The notes under the pieces are model-generated. The model had not been told where the DNA came from. It saw only the letters and a list, made by a program, of their open reading frames with translations, and ran no database searches. This document shows, piece by piece, positions 59,881 through 64,000 of a stretch of DNA of 64,000 bases. The stretch is from Berkiella sp964496435 (GTDB lineage Bacteria; Pseudomonadota; Gammaproteobacteria; Berkiellales; Berkiellaceae), in the NCBI GenBank assembly GCA_964496435.1, contig CAZBZP010000008.1:49783-113782 (forward strand), written 5' to 3'. Position numbers and translations under genes: made by a program. How positions within the stretch are numbered: the stretch's first letter is position 1; each line of letters opens with the position of its first letter.

Positions 59881-60858
59881 TTAACCTAAACGGTTCCCTT
59901 GGGTATTTCTCTCATTTTCATCCATTTTTTGCTTTAAGCCTTTTCCGTAGGAAAGTGCATTTACCCAATTGTTTTTGACTTTGAAGCTTTCAAAATAAGC
60001 AGTCCAATTTGCACCAGCTTCTTGGCCTGCAGTAAATGCCTTTGTAGATTCTACAGGGATATCTGCATTGCTTGTAGGCGAGATAAGTGGTTGTGAGTAA
60101 AGATGCTCACGTATTTTAGAACCAGCATAGGTACCAGCGCCGATTATTAATATGCCCATAAAAGAAAAACCCATTACAACAGCACCGGCACAAACGCTAA
60201 GCGCTAGGGTCACAGGATGACGTGATGGCGCATTAACAAATGATTGTGCTTTTTCTTTGAGTTCCTCAACCGTTGGCAGACGCAGATTTTGTGCCCATGA
60301 GCGTAATTGGCTTACTCTTGCTTGAACAAACTCAGGTCTTTGGGGTAAACGTGCTCTGAGAGCCGTTAACAACTGGGCAAGTCGCGCTGATCTGGAGGCA
60401 TCCTGCTGCTGGGGCGCAGGGGCTGCAGTCTCAACATTTTCTGGCTCAGTTGGCGCTGGCGTTGCAGGCATCGCCGTTTCATCTGCATCAATAATTGATT
60501 TTTGTCTATCTGGTGAAAGCGCAGACCATTGTTCTTCGATGACTGCAATTTCGCCTTGAAATTTATCTGTCTGTGGAAATTTAGCCGCGAAATAGGCAAC
60601 CAAGGATTCATATGTTTCTTTATGAACATCCGTGCTTGCATCGCTTTTGGGTACCGTAATAAGTGCACACTTTACATTACGTGCGGATTTTGCGCGTAAA
60701 GGGGGATGTGCATTGATTTCAATCGCTTGTTCTTCACGTACAAATGCATCTCTTTGGCTGGCATCAGCAAATTCCAAAACTAGCTCATAATTTGTCGTTG
60801 GATTGCTTGGGTTTGTAACGTTGATAGTCTTGAGTAATCTAACTGAGTTTATAGTCAT
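59881..60858 (-). CDS. Protein with C-terminal membrane hairpin, unknown function
   Basis: 325 residues from the ATG at 60858, with AAGGTG 4-5 bases upstream; the frame is open to 60906 without a ribosome-binding site. The first 120 residues look globular (NYELVLEFADASQRDAFVRE). An Ala/Pro/Glu-rich linker (about 150-165) and a basic helical part precede a Gly/Ala-rich hydrophobic region at about 240-275 (HPVTLALSVCAGAVVMGFSF, MGILIIGAGTYAG), enough for a tight membrane hairpin. The C-terminus is polar. It is divergent from the HAD-like gene. Confidence 0.75.
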   Translation of the reverse strand: MTINSVRLLKTINVTNPSNPTTNYELVLEFADASQRDAFVREEQAIEINAHPPLRAKSARNVKCALITVPKSDASTDVHKETYESLVAYFAAKFPQTDKFQGEIAVIEEQWSALSPDRQKSIIDADETAMPATPAPTEPENVETAAPAPQQQDASRSARLAQLLTALRARLPQRPEFVQARVSQLRSWAQNLRLPTVEELKEKAQSFVNAPSRHPVTLALSVCAGAVVMGFSFMGILIIGAGTYAGSKIREHLYSQPLISPTSNADIPVESTKAFTAGQEAGANWTAYFESFKVKNNWVNALSYGKGLKQKMDENERNTQGNRLG

Positions 60859-61050
60859 ATTGCACCTTAGTAAATAACTAACTTTTACTGGCTGCATTTT
60901 TAACACTTTATATGTGTTAGGTCAATAATTAATATTTATATTGAAATCCGGGCAGGGATCTAGGAGTTATGTTAAGTATGTAGCTATAACAGTCACATAC
61001 ATTTCCAAATCGGAAAGTTATAATTTTTTGTTTTACTGAGACATGCTCAT

Positions 61051-62592
61051 ATGACGCTTAATACAAACTTTCAGCAAACTAATCAAAAAGTTAATTTTAC
61101 CTTTTGGGATATGGATGATACGTGCGTTGATTCATGGAATAAAACGATAAAAAATCCCCATCTATTGCTTCCTATTATGCTTTTTCAAAGTTTTGGCGCA
61201 AATCAATTTTTTGGCATATTAACGAATAGAGATATAAAGAAAGAAGCGGCAAGCGACTATCCTGTAGAAAAATTTCAAAGTGAATTAGCATCTTTTGGTA
61301 TTACACTCTCTCAAGACTTTATCAAATTTTGTGGTGGCGATGACTCATTTAATGCTAAATATGAAGTTAGCACTAAAGGCCTTGATTTACTGAGCCAATT
61401 TTTTTCAAAGCTGCAAATTTGTGAAATTGATGAAGCAGACGAACAACGTGAAAACCATCTAGCGCAATCGAATGCCCTTAAGGAGTTGCGGCGCTATTTT
61501 ATAGACTCTATGGAACCCAGAATATTCCATGGGAAAAACTATTATATCCTTGATTTTCTAGAGAAACATCTCAATGAAAGCAAATCCATGTATCATTTTT
61601 CAGGATTGTCCTGCACAAAGGATAATCTAATTATGCTTCTTGTTGATGATAACCCAGATATTGCTGAGCCAGCAAAAAATTTAGGAATAAACAACTTTGT
61701 TGGTATTACTGCCTCAAGAGGCGGAAAGGATCTCCCAAAAGAAGGCGATACGACTGACAATTATTATTCTGTTGATTATTTGCATGTATTAGCAAAACAG
61801 CTCGGGCTTGCAGCTTATGCACAGCAAATTAATGCTAAAGACCACCCTATGTTGCAAATGGCGGCTCTTTTATATCTATGGCAAAATGGCAATTGTAAAA
61901 TTAATGATTTTGCCGAGTTGCTCAAGCAGATAAATGCACAAGAGTGTGTGCAACTACGAGATATGTTAGCTTATATCGACAAAAATTCAAATTTTCAAAC
62001 CGGTTATAAACCTGTCGATGAAATATATAAGCTTTTTAAAACTAACGCTGATAAAAACTTTTTAGCGTCGGTTTTTGATCAAATTACTGATATTGAAATT
62101 AATATTGCCAAACTCAAGCTCGAAATGTCTATCAATAACCCACAAAGCAACCATAAACCTACTAAAAGCAAGCTATTCAAACGCTCAACAAAGGATAGAC
62201 CCTCATCAGAAAATTCCTTACCTCTGCAAACGAAAAATACCCACCAACATAGTAATATTTGGGTTTTAGAAGATAAAAAGAAATATTTACTTAACTGTTT
62301 AAATGATTTATCTAAATCTGAAGATGAAGGTATAGCGCAGGATGCTAAGGAAATAGTTGTTAAATTAAAGACTAAAGTTTCACCAAATCTGCCATTAACA
62401 ATTGTCAGTGAAAATACTTTTACCCCCCTAGCTAATCATTCAAAAATAGAGATGATGAAAAAGTCACGCTCTGATGAACAAAAGCCTGTGAACAATAATA
62501 AGGAAAACAATAAAGAAAAGGAAAAGAAAAAGGATAAATCAAAGGATAGAGAAAAAAGAAAATCGGACTCAATAACGAGTGGTTTTAAGTGA
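61051..62592 (+). CDS. HAD-like phosphatase-type protein, probable effector
   Basis: 513 residues. HAD superfamily motifs: WDMDDTCVDS (19-28) with the nucleophile Asp 20 and acid/base Asp 22, ILTNRD (56-61) with Thr 58 as motif II, a possible motif III Lys around 103-109, and LLVDDNPDI (196-204) with the metal-binding Asp pair. The C-terminal 150 residues are polar and end in a long Lys/Asp/Glu/Arg tract (about 485-508). HAD enzymes commonly remove phosphate from small molecules or proteins. The ribosome-binding site is weak. It is divergent from the previous gene. Confidence 0.85.
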   Translation: MTLNTNFQQTNQKVNFTFWDMDDTCVDSWNKTIKNPHLLLPIMLFQSFGANQFFGILTNRDIKKEAASDYPVEKFQSELASFGITLSQDFIKFCGGDDSFNAKYEVSTKGLDLLSQFFSKLQICEIDEADEQRENHLAQSNALKELRRYFIDSMEPRIFHGKNYYILDFLEKHLNESKSMYHFSGLSCTKDNLIMLLVDDNPDIAEPAKNLGINNFVGITASRGGKDLPKEGDTTDNYYSVDYLHVLAKQLGLAAYAQQINAKDHPMLQMAALLYLWQNGNCKINDFAELLKQINAQECVQLRDMLAYIDKNSNFQTGYKPVDEIYKLFKTNADKNFLASVFDQITDIEINIAKLKLEMSINNPQSNHKPTKSKLFKRSTKDRPSSENSLPLQTKNTHQHSNIWVLEDKKKYLLNCLNDLSKSEDEGIAQDAKEIVVKLKTKVSPNLPLTIVSENTFTPLANHSKIEMMKKSRSDEQKPVNNNKENNKEKEKKKDKSKDREKRKSDSITSGFK

Positions 62593-62665
62593 TTTTTTCT
62601 CAATGAGGCTCTTAATTTAAGTGTCCTTAGTAAGCTTAAAATGGCTTTACAGCGATATTTAGATT

Positions 62666-63853
62666 ATGTTAAAAATCAAGGCATGTTTATTTGTTTTGGC
62701 AATACTCATGCCTTTATCTCTAAATGCAAAAATTGATGATTTTCAAAAAGAATTAAGCGCATTTCAATCTGCTCATATTCTCAATGGTTCTTTTGTAATA
62801 AAAAATGCGCAGGGATTATGCTTTAGAGAGCAATACGGTTTTGCAGATATTGCCTTAGAAATACCCTTTAGCCCCCAACAGCAATTCCCTATTGCATCCA
62901 TTAGCAAACAATTTACTGCTTGCGCTATATTGCTATTACATGAAGACAAGCGTTTAACTCTTGATGCACCCATTGTTAGCTATTTAGGGCCCAAACATCC
63001 TATCTGGCAAGGCGAAATGCCAACATGGGCAAAGCAAGTTACTATTCATCAGCTGCTAACGCATAGTAGTGGGATAGTATCTTACACAAATGAAAATATA
63101 GCTGATATCAGTGATATGCCTGATAATGAAGTGGTTCCTTATATCATTTCCTACATCAAAGACAAACCCTTGGCCTTTAAGCCAGGTGAACAATTTGAAT
63201 ATAACAATACTGGGTTTTTATTGTTATCTCTCATTATTGAAGAACTGTCGCCAGAAAAAGCTATGAGCGATTTTTTTCAGCATCGTATTTTTGTCCCCTT
63301 AAACATGAACAATAGCTTCTTACCTGATTTGGCAACAGAAAGAAATTTCATTAAAAACATCAATAAAACCGAGCAATTTCCAAAGCGCTATATTGCCAAT
63401 CTATTTGAACCCAAAACGTCCTTAAAACTGGTAAATGAGGTGCATTTAGAAATGCCCTTATTAGGCGGCGGTGGTATGATTTCAACTTTGGATGATTTAC
63501 TAAAGTGGAATGAGGCTTTATACAACGGTAAAATTTTATCTTCAGAATCCATAAAGAAAATGATGCGCGTTCAAATCAAAGGCGTTCATTCTTTCTTTGG
63601 GCCCATACAATATGGTTATGGTCTATATATCGATAATGCAGATCCCGAAAATGTTATTTACTACCATGGTGGTTGGCTACAAGGCGTTCGGGCACAGTTA
63701 AGCTTTTCAGCAAAGCACAATACCTCTGTTGCTTATTTGAGTAATGTGTCTCCAGATGAATCACAAACGGATGATGCGCAACATGCGCAAGTAAAAGCTT
63801 ATAGTGATTTGGGATTACGTTTACATCGAATTGCCACGGACAATAATGTTTAA
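62666..63853 (+). CDS. Exported serine hydrolase, class C beta-lactamase/DD-peptidase fold
   Basis: 395 residues. Signal peptide MLKIKACLFVLAILMPLSLN with cleavage expected after NA. Active-site elements of the beta-lactamase (Pfam Beta-lactamase, AmpC-like) fold: SISK (78-81) with nucleophile Ser 78, YNN (179-181) and HGG (334-336). Members act as DD-peptidases, esterases or beta-lactamases; which cannot be told here. The start has no strong ribosome-binding site and lies 74 bases after the HAD-like gene. Confidence 0.92.
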   Translation: MLKIKACLFVLAILMPLSLNAKIDDFQKELSAFQSAHILNGSFVIKNAQGLCFREQYGFADIALEIPFSPQQQFPIASISKQFTACAILLLHEDKRLTLDAPIVSYLGPKHPIWQGEMPTWAKQVTIHQLLTHSSGIVSYTNENIADISDMPDNEVVPYIISYIKDKPLAFKPGEQFEYNNTGFLLLSLIIEELSPEKAMSDFFQHRIFVPLNMNNSFLPDLATERNFIKNINKTEQFPKRYIANLFEPKTSLKLVNEVHLEMPLLGGGGMISTLDDLLKWNEALYNGKILSSESIKKMMRVQIKGVHSFFGPIQYGYGLYIDNADPENVIYYHGGWLQGVRAQLSFSAKHNTSVAYLSNVSPDESQTDDAQHAQVKAYSDLGLRLHRIATDNNV

Positions 63854-63910
63854 GGCAAACAACTTCTACTTGTGTCCATTTACTGTTTCATCCCTTCTAA
63901 AAAGATAGGC

Positions 63911-63944
63911 AATAAAAAACCCCTTATAAATTTCTTCATAAGGG
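63911..63944 (-). terminator. Intrinsic terminator for a gene right of the window
   Basis: On the minus strand CCCTTAT pairs with ATAAGGG around a 10-base loop, followed by GTTTTTTATT. It points left, so it should end a minus-strand gene whose coding part lies beyond 64000. Confidence 0.7.
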
Positions 63945-63952
63945 ATCTAAGT

Positions 63953-64000
63953 ATCCCGCTTCGCCTAACCCTTCTTCGCTAAAGCTACGCAGGGCGCAGA
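63953..64000. repeat. Short palindromic intergenic repeat, truncated by window edge
   Basis: CCCGCTTCGCCTAA ... GCTACGCAGGGC has the same end sequences as CCCGACTTCGCCTAA ... GGCTACGCCGGG at 39816-39842 in the rplJ leader. The two look like members of one small repeat family. Confidence 0.45.

Overview
The window comes from a low-to-moderate-GC gammaproteobacterium. The order rplK-rplA-rplJ-rplL-rpoB-rpoC, rpsL-rpsG-fusA, S10, spc and alpha operons is unbroken, and the birA / tRNA-Thr-Tyr-Gly-Thr / tuf / tRNA-Trp / secE / nusG order matches the classic gammaproteobacterial arrangement. The housekeeping block is flanked by large, modular, eukaryote-like proteins: kinase folds, leucine-rich repeats, coiled coils, Gln/Arg-rich linkers and a plant-IQM-like domain. 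That combination suggests a host-associated member of the Legionellales (Legionella, Coxiella, Berkiella or Aquicella-like). This placement is an inference. No 16S rRNA and no secretion-system genes lie in the window.

Layout. 1-4.2 kb: accessory genes, including a partial exported protein, a microcin-like peptide with a double-glycine leader, a choline-kinase/APH-like kinase overlapping a second small protein, and three membrane or secreted proteins of unknown function. 4.3-6.0 kb: a hipB-hipA toxin-antitoxin operon with three copies of a palindromic operator. 6.0-10.7 kb: ssb and an MFS transporter facing away from uvrA. 10.7-13.1 kb: a small ORF, a membrane-anchored protein kinase-like protein and a one-segment membrane protein. 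13.2-30.0 kb: rplQ back to rpsL, 32 translation and transcription genes on the minus strand. 30.2-45.2 kb: rpoC, rpoB, rplL, rplJ, rplA, rplK, nusG, secE, tRNA-Trp, tuf, four tRNAs and birA, all on the minus strand. 45.3-62.6 kb: an effector-like island. 62.7-63.9 kb: an exported serine hydrolase of the class C beta-lactamase fold.

The island is the most interesting part. Four proteins (45265-48261, 49519-50379, 50542-53475, 54819-58175) share a divergent kinase-like domain with a GGTQS-type glycine loop, an HDD(F/W)QxxN catalytic loop and an (I/V)DT metal-binding motif. One also carries a second kinase-like domain resembling HipA/PI4K. Two of them, plus a standalone paralogue (53613-54566), carry an N-terminal domain whose HSSF/HSSI...AG...SGHY core resembles plant IQM (IQ-motif calmodulin-binding) proteins. 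An LRR protein, a HAD-type phosphatase-like protein and two unknown proteins complete the cluster. A plausible reading is a locally duplicated family of secreted host-manipulating kinases; secretion and activity are not shown by the sequence.

Regulatory structure is visible in several places: a hairpin in the rplL-rpoB gap, a 14-bp-stem hairpin that contains the rplA stop codon upstream of rplJ, a terminator directly in front of tRNA-Trp, good sigma70-like promoters before rpsL, before tRNA-Thr(TGT) and before tRNA-Tyr, and intergenic palindromic repeats at two sites.
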